Source: Apium graveolens
Lineage: Eukaryota; Streptophyta; Magnoliopsida; Apiales; Apiaceae
DNA length: 64,000 nt
Reading direction: 5' to 3'
Assembly (NCBI RefSeq): GCF_009905375.1
Contig: NC_133648.1
Coordinates: 313,054,565 to 313,118,564 of the forward strand
Within the stretch, counting starts at the first letter, position 1, and each line of letters begins with the position of its first letter. A program made the position numbers and the translations under genes. Below are positions 35,027 through 45,705 of this stretch, piece by piece. The notes beneath the pieces are model-generated. The model searched no databases, was not told where the DNA came from, and saw only the letters and a program-made list of their open reading frames with translations.

Positions 35027-36199
35027 ATGGCACCCAAGAGAGCACGCACTATTGACAGCAGCAGCACAGTTCCTACTGTTGATTCATCAAGGGGTACTGC
35101 TGCAAGGCCTCGGTTAACTGACAGAGCTGCGGAGGAGGAGTACACTAGGCTGTTGGGGAAGCCGATTCTGAAGGAGAGGGGGGTTTTACCATCAGGGAGG
35201 GATGGTGAGTTGTTGCCCATGATTGCAGAGAAGGGGTGGATAGCTTTTTGTGAGTCACCCGAAGCAGTACCGATGAGTGTTATTCGCGAGTTCTACGCGA
35301 ACGTGAAGGCTAAAAAGAATGGGTTTTCTGTAGTTCGTGGGCTGACGGTTGATTATCATCCTGCGGCGATTCGCCGTGTGATTGGACAGCGAGAAAGGAA
35401 GCCCGAGGAGGAGAACTGGAATGAAAAGACTGCTGAGGACTTTGACTTGGATTTGATTTGTGCGACTCTCTGTCGACCGGGCACAATTTGGAACCGCAGT
35501 CCAGCCAATAATGAGTATCGTCACTTTCCGGCGATCGCCATGAACAAGTATGCCCGTGCATGGAATGCATTTATATGTGCTAATATTTTGCCTTCTTCAC
35601 ATGCACACGAGGTCACAGTTGAGAGAGCACAGCTGTTGTGGGGAATTCTGAATGAGGAATACTATGTGGACCTTGGTGAGTTTATCTACCAAGGAATTCT
35701 GAAGTTTTTGAGGGGAGCAAAGCATATGAACATCCCTTATGCATCCACGGTTACAAAGCTATGCCGAGCAGTAGGAGTGAACTGGCCGGCTCATGAGCAG
35801 TTGCAGTTGCCAGCAGCTCCGATAGATTCTGGCACTCTGAATGGGATGCAGGAGTGGACCGGTGGTGAGCTTGAGGAGCATGGGCTGGGTTATCGTCTTC
35901 CAGGAGGGCGTCCAGCACGAGGTGCTACTATGGCCAGGCCAGGGCGTGGTGAGGCTAGTTCTTTGAGAGCTCAGGAGGGTACTGGGATGGGTGATACCCA
36001 GTATAGGAGGCTTTCACGGCGGATGGATGCCATGTATGAGACGCAGAGCAGGTTTGCTCAGGAGCTCACCCTTGCGTTAGGGACTGCTTTTCGAGGCCTT
36101 GGAGCTGATATCCAGTGGCCAGTTTTTGGTGAGGACTCTGCATACCCGCCGCCTGATACTCCACCCACTGAGGGTGATGATGATGATGACTCCGAGTAG
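35027..36199 (+). CDS. ORF3 of Athila-like element E (390 aa), intact
   Basis: Starts at ATG 35027 (AATCAATGGCA) and is uninterrupted to 36199. The N-terminus is basic (MAPKRARTIDSSS), possibly a nuclear signal. The core (residues about 60-260: KGWIAFCESPEAVPMSVIREFYANV, VRGLTVDYHPAAIRRVIG, LCRPGTIW, HAHEVTVERAQLLWGIL) resembles, from memory, the Pfam family called putative plant transposon protein (Transposase_32), common in plant gypsy elements. Then a Gly/Arg-rich linker, a conserved RRMDAMYE to DIQWPVFGED block and an acidic tail. No signal peptide or membrane helix is visible, so it does not look like an envelope protein although it occupies that position. Function unknown. It is the only intact large retroelement ORF in the window. 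Confidence 0.85.
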   Translation: MAPKRARTIDSSSTVPTVDSSRGTAARPRLTDRAAEEEYTRLLGKPILKERGVLPSGRDGELLPMIAEKGWIAFCESPEAVPMSVIREFYANVKAKKNGFSVVRGLTVDYHPAAIRRVIGQRERKPEEENWNEKTAEDFDLDLICATLCRPGTIWNRSPANNEYRHFPAIAMNKYARAWNAFICANILPSSHAHEVTVERAQLLWGILNEEYYVDLGEFIYQGILKFLRGAKHMNIPYASTVTKLCRAVGVNWPAHEQLQLPAAPIDSGTLNGMQEWTGGELEEHGLGYRLPGGRPARGATMARPGRGEASSLRAQEGTGMGDTQYRRLSRRMDAMYETQSRFAQELTLALGTAFRGLGADIQWPVFGEDSAYPPPDTPPTEGDDDDDSE

Positions 36200-37340
36200 G
36201 TATACCCTGTGTTCCTTTCTACTACCTTCACTGGGGACAGTGAAGATTTTAAGTTTGGGGGTGGTAGTTAAGGAATATTTTGTGTGTGTCATATAGTTGC
36301 ATATTCATGATAGTTAGTTCATATAGTTGCATAATTTTTGCCATATAGTTTTTTTTTATATAGCTTTAGTTGTTTGTCATATCATATAGCTCATGCATAT
36401 ACCATGATCCCTTTTGCAATGATTTATCGACTGAATTGTGATATTAATGCGAGTGTAGTGATAGCATTAAAGTGATATTAAGTTGTGTAGGTTGATATGC
36501 ATGCTAGAAGCACTTGTATTGTCACTAAGTCTTAGAGAATGCTTAAGGACTAGATTGTTGTTATGATCTGATTATTTTCAAGGATAATCTATTTATTATG
36601 CTTAGAATTTGATAATAGGTTCTTAGTGATAAAGGCATGAAAAAGAAAAAAAAATGGAGTAAAAATGGAATTTGTTGCTAGTTGTGGTTAGGCGTCAAAT
36701 GGCTAGTAGCCGGCTCGCATGTTATGCGAGTAGTCTAGGGTTGAGCAAGATGGAGCGAAACGCACTTGCTCAGAGAAAAAAAAATTGCATAATTGATCAA
36801 GAGTGGGCTCTTTGGTATTCGAGTTATTAAGTTCTTAGGGGACTTTGTGCCTAGTGACCTAAGGCTTTTAGAGTCTGGGATCCGCTAACCTAACGCTTGT
36901 TACATGGATACCATTGTATAAGTCTTTTGTGGACCTCACTCATTGCATGGTCAAATAAGCATTTGAGTTGTAAATAAAAAGCACGATTCCGTAGTAAGCT
37001 CCAGAGTTCTTGTAGTGTTGTATATCACTTTGTGCCTAGAATTTTTATTCTTTGTATAATCGTAGGATTGCCTTGAGGATAGTCTAGTCATAGTAATTGG
37101 TCTAGTTCCAAAGCATATCTGTTAAGCATTTGCACACACCACGTTTCTGGCGGTATGTCCGTTTGTATGAGTTTATTGATCTTTAGTGTCTAACTGCATT
37201 CGTTGAGACGTGACAATTTGGTTGGTTAATTGTAGTAAGGGGGATCGTTGCATTTTCATATAGATTGCATTCATGCATATTTTTATTTGTTTTTGAGTCT
37301 GTGACGCTTGAGGACAAGCATCAATTTAAGTTTGGGGGTG
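36200..37340 (+). other. Post-ORF3 spacer of E with two polypurine-tract copies
   Basis: Non-coding, 1.14 kb. AAGTTTGGGGGTGGTAG at 36251-36267 lies shortly after the ORF3 stop. AAGTTTGGGGGTG at 37328-37340 directly precedes the 3' LTR and is the expected plus-strand primer. The internal copy may be a second priming site. Confidence 0.75.
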
Positions 37341-38802
37341 TGATAAGTGGCATTTTATACCACTTAGAACGTCTTAAAATGACTTAAATTGGTGTCTTGA
37401 AATCAAGTATTTTGTGTATTTGATGTGTTTTTCTAGTGTTTATGCATTTCAGGGTATTAGTTGCATTTTGGAGGAGGAATCATCAAGAATAAGCCTTGGC
37501 ATGTGTTCACCATTGCGAGAGGAAAAGAACGGACAGATGACGGCGAAGAAACGGAGCAAACATGGAATTTTTCCAGAAGGGTCCTGCGCGCCCGCGCAGC
37601 ACTGCTGAGCGGCCGCGCAGCAGCCTTGCGCGCCCGCGCAGAAATGCTGAGCGGCCGCGCAGGGTCGGGGAAAAAGATATATTATTTTAGACTTCTACTT
37701 CTGTTTGGCTTCCACTTCTATGTAATCTGAGTTTTATGGGACTATTATATAGGTAGATTTGAGACGTTTTTCACAGAGTATTAAGAGGAGATTATGTTTT
37801 AGATTGTGTTTTGCAAGAAGCGAAGAAGATAAGGAAGAAGACCGATTTAGCACACAGCAACAAAGAGGAAGCATATATTCTTGTGATTCTTATTTCGTTG
37901 TAACGTTGGATGCTAGTTTTCTTGCTTTGACTTATTTACTCTTGTGACGTACTCTGTTTTAATATAATCAGTTTAGTTATTATTTTCTTGTGTTTGTTTA
38001 TCATGATTTCATATGAACCCATGATGGCGATAAGTTCTATTATGGGCTAATCGTGATCATGGGGTTGCAACGGATTTATTATGGAATTCTTTAGTTAATT
38101 GTTTAATACTTTAGTATGTGATGATTGCATGATATCTAGTATTGGTTGTGCGTATTCGTCTTATGTGTGTCGCGAACATATAAGATAGGGTGTTAATCTC
38201 TTGTGAAGCGACGGTGGATCTTGAGATTTAGAACTTGCCATGCTAGCATAGGTTCATGTACGTTGTGCATGATTAGTGGGTAACTCTAACAGTTTTATTT
38301 GCCCTATGTAATCAAAAAGGGATAACTTGTGCTTAATCGTTGTGTTGTCAATTTCTGTAGACATATAGGAACTCAACATAATTGATGACTATTCAACTTC
38401 TATCTTAATTGTGGATGTTTGGTAGAATGGTATTAGTACAATGAAAGTTGGTTTTTATCAGTTTCGTGTTATTCGATTAATATCATCACTGTCACATGCT
38501 AAAGGTAATAACAATGGCTATAGAAGGAAGTAATAATGAAGTTGTGATCTCATGAGTGTTTTATTATTGATAAATTGAAGTGTTAGTTAAGTGGTTAATT
38601 AAGTAGTTAATTATAGTTAATATTTAATCAACAATTTTAAGTGTTATTATCTTAACATTGAGAAGTAGTCATACATTGGTGAGTGAGTTAAATTAGACAA
38701 TAAATTAGTCTGAGTCTCTGAGGGAACGAACTAGAAAGTATTCTATATTACTTGTGAACGCGTATACTTGCGTGAATATTAGTGCGTGATTTCGCCCTAA
38801 CA
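37341..38802 (+). repeat. 3' LTR of element E
   Basis: 1462 bp, TGATAAGTGGC to CCCTAACA, with about 16 substitutions against the 5' LTR and no length change. The TSD GACTT follows at 38803. Confidence 0.95.
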
Positions 38803-39315
38803 GACTTTATGCCTAGTGATCTAAGACTTTTATAGTCTGGGATCCGCTAACCTAAAACACGTTACATGGGTACTATTGTATAAGTCTTTTGTGGACCTCA
38901 CTCATTGCACGGTCAAATAAGCATACTTGTGTTATTTTGCTGTGAATAAAAGCATGAATCTATATAAAACTCCATTATAAGAATTGAAGTGTTATAAGTT
39001 ATTTTGAGTCTGGCTTTTATTTTATCTATAACCTTGCGATTGCTTTGATGAGTAGTGAGTCATGATTATTGATCTAGTTGCGATAGTATATCTGTAAACA
39101 TTTGCACACACGCACGTCTCTGGTTTGTAGGTTGATTTGTGAGGTTTGATTGATCTTTATGCGAATAACTGCATTTGTTGAGATGTTGCTTGTTGATTGG
39201 TTTAATTATTCTACGGGGATCGTTGCATTCATTTAGTTTCATTCATGCATTTTTATTTCTTGTTCTTTGAGTCTGTTTACGCTTGGGGACAAGCATCGAT
39301 TCAAGTTTGGGGGTA
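38803..39315 (+). other. Post-ORF3 spacer of D, second half
   Basis: Begins with the second TSD copy GACTT and continues the spacer of D, collinear with 36846-37340 of E (for example GGGATCCGCTAACCTAA). Ends with the polypurine tract AAGTTTGGGGGTA at 39303-39315. Confidence 0.85.
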
Positions 39316-40728
39316 TGTTGAGTGGCATTTATGACACTTTATAACGCTCCAGTAAGCTTTGAATTGGTGTATTTGTACTCAAGTTGTTGGTATTTTAATA
39401 TGTTTTCTAGTGTTTTTGCATTTCAGGCATTAATCTGGGATTTAGGTGAATTAGCATTATTTTTGTGCTAATATGGTGTTAGAATGGTGTCCATGAAATA
39501 AAGCTCGAGAAACCAACTCATTACAACAAGAATTGAAGAAAAGCATAATTTTCTCAAGGAGCACGACGCGCCCGCGCTGTCATAGCGCGCGGCCGCGCCG
39601 GGTCGGGATGTTGAAATCATGATTCTACTTGGCTTCTAATTGTAGGACTTCTACTTTGCATGGGATGCTATATATACCTAAATAAAAGATGTTTTTCAAG
39701 AGAGAGACGTACTAAAGCACAAGGAGAAGGCGTAAGAAGACCGTTTTAGCACGATTCAACGAAGACGAAGAAGATCTAGTTCTTACTTGTGATTCTTTAT
39801 TCTAAGTTGTACTTTGAATGCCAGTTTTCTTATTCGTGAACCTATACTCTTGTTTCGTACTTGGTTTATTATTTTCTTATAAAGACTACGTTTATTATAC
39901 CATGCTTTCATCGGAACCCACGTTGGTGATGAGTCCGATTATGGGCTAATCATTATCGTGGGGTTCTAGCGGATTTATTTATGAATTTCTTTAGTTGATT
40001 TGTTTCGATGCCTTATTGTGTGGTGATTGTATGATAACCTAGTATTGGTTGTGCTTATTCGTCTTATGAGCATTGCGAACTTATAAGATAGTTTGTTAAT
40101 TCTTAATGAAGCGAAAGTGAATTTAAGGGTTTAGAACTTGTCATGCTAGCATAGGTTCATGTGTTATTGTTATGCATGATTCGTAGGTAATTTTAACCAT
40201 CTTACTTGCCATATGTAATCACGATGGATAACTTGTGCATTAAACCGTTATGTTGTCAAATTCTATAGACATATAGGGTCTCAATATATTTGGTGTCTAT
40301 TCAGCTTCTATCTCTTTTGTGGATTTCTGGTAGTATGGTATTCGTGGAACGAAAGATGGCGTTTATCAGTTTCGTGTTATCGGATTAGTGTCATCACCAT
40401 TACATGCTAAGGTTAAGAACGAAAAGGATATTGAATGAATTACTTAATGAAGTTAGAATCCCATGTTTGTGTCATATATTATTCAACTCTCTTTACTCTC
40501 TTTAGTTAATGTTTTCTAGTATAATTCTCAATAGTTAATCGTAGTATAGTCAAAACCTAATTTATTATTCGTCTTAGCATTGAATAATAGCCATATCATT
40601 GTTGCATAAGTGTATAAATCACAAAGTTAATCTAAGCATGTCCCTGTGGGAACGAACTAGAAATAATTCTATATTACTTGCGAATGCGTATACTTGTGTA
40701 AATTTTAGCGCGTGTTTAGCGACTAACA
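39316..40728 (+). repeat. 3' LTR of Athila-like element D
   Basis: 1413 bp, TGTTGAGTGGC to CTAACA. Clearly related to the LTRs of E in its opening, GC-rich module, GCTAGCATAGGTTCATG block and end, but strongly diverged, so D is a different subfamily or much older. Confidence 0.88.
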
Positions 40729-40733
40729 ACAAG

Positions 40734-41270
40734 CCATGTGCAAATATTGCTATTGGTCTTGATTATGATGCCTTGAACAATAAGAAGAAAGGTGTAGATG
40801 AAAAAGGGAAAGCAAATGAAAGTGAAGATGTTCCAGCTATGCTGAAAAAGGTTGGTTCACCTATGTTCAAAGCATTTGAAGTGGATTTCAGTGAAGAAGA
40901 GTTGATCATAAATCAAGAAATTGCTGATGAAGACAATGAGAAGAAAAATGCAGAAACAACTCAAACTTCCAAATCTGAAAAGAAGCTCATGGATAACCAA
41001 GACTCCAAGACACATGTCAAGGAAACAAAAACTGAAAAGAAGAAAAAGAATATAAATGGGAATATTGGAATAAACAAAAGCAACAATTTTGCTTATGTTG
41101 TATATGCTCCAAGGAAGAAATGTGAAAAGTGTGGCTCTGTGAATCACCTAACTCACCTTTGTAAAAAGGTTGTTAGCAAGCCAGTTGAAGGAGCCTGCAA
41201 GTATAATAAAGCCAAGGCCAATGATCCCTATTCATTTGTGATAAGTTTGACTGCATTCCCTATAACTTAA
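40734..41270 (+). pseudogene. C-terminal gag of element F with zinc knuckle
   Basis: An open frame from the insertion junction. After a Lys/Glu-rich stretch it carries a canonical CX2CX4HX4C knuckle (CEKCGSVNHLTHLC, 41121-41162), the nucleocapsid RNA-binding motif. It ends at a TAA at 41268-41270 a few residues after FVISLTAFPIT. The N-terminal capsid part was separated by insertion of D. In Sireviruses gag and pol are often one long frame; here the pol part continues in another frame at 41276. Confidence 0.8.
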
Positions 41271-41275
41271 AAGTA

Positions 41276-44200
41276 ATGAAAAGTTGCCACAAGCTGAGAA
41301 TAGATCTCAAAGGAGTCAGTATTAGATCTACAGCTGCAAGGGAAAATGCACAAACATTTATGAATGTTATTCTTTCTGAGACTTCTAACTCAACTTTTGC
41401 TAAATCAGTTAATAAGAAGAAAGTACCCAACACTGCTTGGGTTGCTAAACACACTTAAGCTCATTGTGTGCAGAGAAAAATGAAGAAGATCTTATGGATC
41501 ATAGACAGTGGATGTTCCAGACATATGACAGTTGATAAGGCCCTGCTATCACAATTTGAGGAGAAGGCTTGCCCTTGGTGACCTTTGGAGACAACAGCAA
41601 AGGATTCACAATGGGATATGGCAAGATTATTTCTGGAAATGTTGTCATTGATGATGTAGCATTGGTAGTTGGTCTTGAAGTAAATATTCTCAGTGCCAGT
41701 CAGTTTATAGACAAAGGCTTTAAAGTTCTATTTGACAGAGAAGAACGTATCTTCATCAGCAAGAAAACCAATGAAGTTGCTTGCAGACTTGGACTCAACA
41801 AATGAGGATGGAATTTATTGCTTCTACACCAAGGAAATTATAGAGCAAAGCAAGTTATGGCATAAGAAACTCTCACATCTAAACTACAAGGCAATCAACA
41901 CTATAGTCAAGAAAGAGCTGGTGAGAGACATGCCAAAATTAGAGTTTGCTCAAATTGAAGTCTTTGAAGCCTTTCAGAAAGGAAAAATGAAAAGATCAAG
42001 TCACAAATCAAAAATTATGAATTCCATAAGTGCACCATTGCAACTTATTCACATGGACTTATTTGGGCCAGTGAATGTCTTATCAATTGCAAGGAACAAA
42101 TATGCACTTGTGATGGCGGATGACTACTCAAGATACACATGGGTAGAATTTATGCATTCTAAAGATGAGACTCCACTCATCATAATTGAGCCATAAAGAT
42201 AGAGAAACAGGCTGAAGATCAAAACTGTGTGAAGAGATTGAGAAGTGATAATGGAACAGAATTCAGAAATGTAACATTGAATGAATTCTGCAAAAATAAA
42301 GGCATTTTTCAAGAGTTCTCTGCTGCTAGAACACCTCAACAAAATGGGGTAGTTGAGAGAAAGAACAGAACATTAGCAGAAGCTACAAGGACAATGCTGC
42401 AAGATGCCAATCTGCCAACTAGTTTTTGGGAAGAAGCTGTAAATACTGCTTGCTACACTCAAAACAGATATCTCATTAACAAGGTTCATGGTAAATCACC
42501 TTACTCAATCATGTCTAAGAGAAAGCCTACTGTAAAGCATCTTCATGTGTTTGGAAGCAAGTGTTACATTTTAAAAGACAACTCTGAATATGTGGAAAAA
42601 TTTGACTCAAAGGTTTTTGAAGCAATTTTTCTAGGATATTCATTGGAGAGAACTGCCTACAAGATCTATGTAATTGATCAAAAAAAATCATGAAGAGCAC
42701 AGATGTGACTTTTGATGATGACAAGTATCCAGGCTAAGAATGCCTTGATGATAATGAAGCCGAAGCCCTTGCATTTGAAAATCTCAACATTAACAGTGAT
42801 TCTGATGAAGAGGATGAAGACAATGCACAACAGATGATGAATGAAGAGACCAGTGAACAGGAAAATCATGGAAATGGAAGTTCATCTCAAACACCTGAAT
42901 TTGATAGCACAAACTCAGGGGGAGAAAGAGAAGAAGGATCCACTAGTCATACCAATAATGAAGAAAATGATAAAGGCACCGGTCAACAAACTCACACCAG
43001 AAAATGGGATAGGAGTCACAATCAAAATGCAATAATTGGTGATCCCAATGCTGGTGTAAGGACTAGAAGTGCAAGTGCTAAGGAGCGCCTACATGCATGC
43101 TTTCTGTCTCAAGTAGAGCCTAAGAAAACTGAAGAAACTCTTATGGATCCTGATTGGATATCTGCCATGCAAGAAAATCTTAATCAATTTGAAAGAAACA
43201 AAGTTTGGGAGTTAGTTCCTGCACCTAAGAATAGAAGTATAATTGGAACAAAATGGGTGTTCAGGAACAAGATGGATGAAAATGGTATAGTTACTAGGAA
43301 CAAGGCAAGGTTGGTTGCAAAAGGCTACTCACAAGAAGAAGGAATTGATTATGATGAAACTTTTGCTCCAATTGCAAGACTTAAAGCAATGAGGATTTTT
43401 CTTGCATTTGTTGTACATTTAAACTTTAAAGTGTATCAAATGGATGTTAAGAGTTCCTTTCTAAATGGTGAGTTAGAAGAAGAAGTTTATGTGCAACAGT
43501 CACCTAGCTTTGAAGATCCAAAATTTCCAGACTTTATGTACAAGCTACTCAAGGCTCTATATGGACTAAAGCAGGCACCTAGAGCTTGGTATGACACACT
43601 AACATATTTTCTACTTAAACATGGTTTCACTAGAGGAACAATAGACAAGACACTCTTCTACAAGCTGCATGGTGGTGATATGATCCTAGTTCAGATTTAT
43701 GTGGATGATATCATTTTTGGCTCTACTAATGAGAAGCTATGTCAAAGATTCTCTAAGCTTATGTAGAGTGAATATGAAATGAGTATAATGGGGGAATTAA
43801 GTTACTTTCTTGGACTTCAAGTCAGTCAAAGAAGTGATGGAATCTTCATCAGCCAGACTAAGTATGTTAAAGATTTATTGAAAAAGTTTGGCATGATTGA
43901 TTTTTCACTTGCATCTACACCTATGTCCACAGCAATAAAGTTGGATGAAGATAAAAAGGGCAAGAGTGTAGATATTACAAGCTACAGAGTAATGATTAGA
44001 TCATTGTTTTACTTAACTGCAAGTAGACCAGACATCATGTTTGCTACATGTCTGTATGCAAGATTTCAAGCCAATCCAAAAGAATCACTTTTGATGGTTG
44101 TGAAGAGAATTTTCAGATACTTGAAGGGGACTCCAAACTTGGGATTGTGGTATCCTAAGGGAACTGGTTTTGAAGCTGTTGGATACACAAAATTCCAATT

Positions 44201-44432
44201 ATGTGTGACAATACTAGTGCTATATCTATTGTGGTTAATCCAGTTAATCATTCTAGAACAAAGCACATTGATATAAGGTACCATTTTATTAGAGAACATG
44301 CTGCAAATGGTACCATTGTGCTCATTTTTGTTCCAACAGAAAAATAATTAGCTGACATTTTTACCAAACCTTTGGATGAAGCAACTTTCACTAGACTTGT
44401 AGGTGAAATTGGAATGTTAAATTTTTCATCCT
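41276..44432 (+). pseudogene. Ty1/copia pol of element F, frameshifted, RNase H deleted
   Basis: Protease: IDSGCSRHM near 41500. Then, after a frameshift, VTFGDNSKG at 41574. Pre-integrase and integrase: LWHKKLSHLNY, MDLFGPVN, a frameshift near 42200, RSDNGTEF and NGVVERKN (D, D, E all present). A 1-base change in an A run near 42681 shifts the frame again. Reverse transcriptase from 42834: [15 protein letters not shown] at 43698-43709, stop TAG at 43764, MSIMGELSYFLGLQ. At about 44189 VGY is joined directly to sequence about 210 bases further on relative to element A, removing the RNase H DxDFAG and TAEAEY blocks. Coding similarity then continues (IRYHFIREHA, IFTKPLDEA) to 44432. Confidence 0.9.
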
Positions 44433-45309
44433 AAGGCAAGAACTCAGCTAATGTGTTGCAGCAGATTAATTTCTAGTAAATCAAAAGTAATTTGATTTTA
44501 TTAGAAATTAACTGAAATATGAATTATAAATATTTCATAAATCTCTGCATATTTAGTTTTCAAAATTCAGCTTGGAATTTTTCAAATTCTAAGTAAATTG
44601 TCTAGATGTCGATTTACATTTTCAGTATGTAAAATAAACACAAGACATAATCAAAATAATCAAAAGTTTATAGAGAACCGAGTTCTCGATAAATCTAATT
44701 GACTTATCGACAAGTCATTTCAAGACTTCTCGAATGAGTTCTGATAAGTCAATTTTATGACTTCTCGAGTGACTTCTCGATAAGCTTTATTATGACTTAT
44801 CGATAAGTCATTATAGAGTTCTCTATAAGTGTTAACTCACAAAGTTCTCTACAAGTATCATTTTAGACTTATAAAGAACTCAGAACTGAAATAATTTAAT
44901 TCAACAAATTATTTTGGGTAAAACACTTTTGGAAAAATTATTCTGATTTTATTTTAATTTATTCAAATAAAAATTAGAGACAATTCAGTCCATTTTGGAC
45001 AAACTGGGTATTTATTTGACATCTCGATAAGTTAATTTTTAGTTCTCTAAAAGAGTAAATTAAAATGACTTCTCGATATGTAATTCACTTTCAAAATGAC
45101 TTCCCGATAAGTATACTCCAAACGTCTATTTTTTAGCCCGCGATAAGTCATTTGCTTTTACTATAAATACCCAGAAATCTCGATACACATATACTTACGC
45201 CTTCGAGAATTCTAAGTGACCTAGCTTTTTCAATTCCAAACCGATTTCTCTCTCGTTTCAAACCCTTTCTCACTATTTTTTCTTACCCATTCACTCTTAC
45301 TCAACAATA
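44433..45309 (+). other. Post-pol spacer of F with palindromic CGATAAGTC motifs
   Basis: Non-coding. Between about 44670 and 45150 the words CTCGATAAG, ACTTATCGA and ACTTCTCGA recur in both orientations, including a perfect 20-bp palindrome at 44793-44812 (arm ATGACTTATC). A TATA box (TATAAATA, 45162-45169) and a long pyrimidine-rich leader precede the ATG at 45310. Confidence 0.75.
45162..45169 (+). promoter_or_regulatory. TATA-like box before the post-pol ORF of F
   Basis: TATAAATA 141 bases before the ATG at 45310. The interval is rich in C and T (for example TTTCTCTCTCG) like a plant leader. Promoter role inferred. Confidence 0.4.
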
Positions 45310-45705
45310 ATGGCTCTCAATAATGTTAGAGCTGTAATCCCAGATAAAGGAACCAACTATATTGCTTTCACTGATGCTAATCAAGCCCTTGACAATTTCG
45401 AGGGGTTTGTGAAAGTTCTGTCTGAATCTTATCTTGCAGGTGCTTTAACTGCTAACCCAGTCCTATATTTGAATGTCCTGCATGAATTCTGGACAACAGC
45501 TGTGGTGAGAAGTGTTATGAGTGACAACTCTGTGTCTTTGGTGGTAACATGCTCAATTGGAGGCCAACAGATAGAGTTCAATGAGCAAGATGTGAAAGCA
45601 GCTTTGGGTCTTCCAACTGCAAATCTAGTGGAGGTGCCAACCCATGATGAACTAGCTGAGTTCATGGACTTCATCAACTATGGTGGAAGAATCAACCCAG
45701 GATGA
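45310..45705 (+). pseudogene. N-terminal part of the post-pol ORF of F (131 aa)
   Basis: Starts MALNNVRAVIPDKG at an ATG in plant context (AATAATGGC). Contains the block NPVLYLNVLHEFWTTAVV, then IEFNEQDVKAALGLP and EFMDFINYGG. From memory this pattern (NP, Y, FW, then a short beta-rich part and a DVK/RxxLxL block) resembles a widespread plant retroelement-associated ORF, especially in Asteraceae annotations. The frame stops at 45703-45705, and a short local duplication (AACCCAGGATGAACCCAGGAT) sits at the stop, so the protein is cut well short. No transmembrane segment or signal peptide is seen. Function unknown. Confidence 0.65.

Larger units (their letters stand above)
27626..38802 (+). mobile_element. 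Complete young Athila-like Ty3/gypsy element E
   Basis: 11,177 bp with a perfect TSD, GACTT, at 27621-27625 and 38803-38807. Both LTRs are exactly 1462 bp. By eye they differ at about 16 positions (about 1.1 percent), nearly all transitions and no indels, so the insertion is recent. In order: 5' LTR, primer-binding site, one gag-pol frame, spacer with a possible internal promoter, ORF3, spacer with two polypurine tracts, 3' LTR. It sits in the matching spacer of a relative, D. Confidence 0.96.
26269..40728 (+). mobile_element. Athila-like Ty3/gypsy element D (3' part, split by E)
   Basis: The 3' part of ORF3 (26269-26910), the post-ORF3 spacer (26911-27625, continuing at 38803-39315) and a 3' LTR (39316-40728) are collinear with the same parts of complete element E. 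E inserted between the two spacer halves, duplicating GACTT. G cut D inside ORF3. The right flank ACAAG (40729-40733) enters the gag of element F. Confidence 0.88.
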
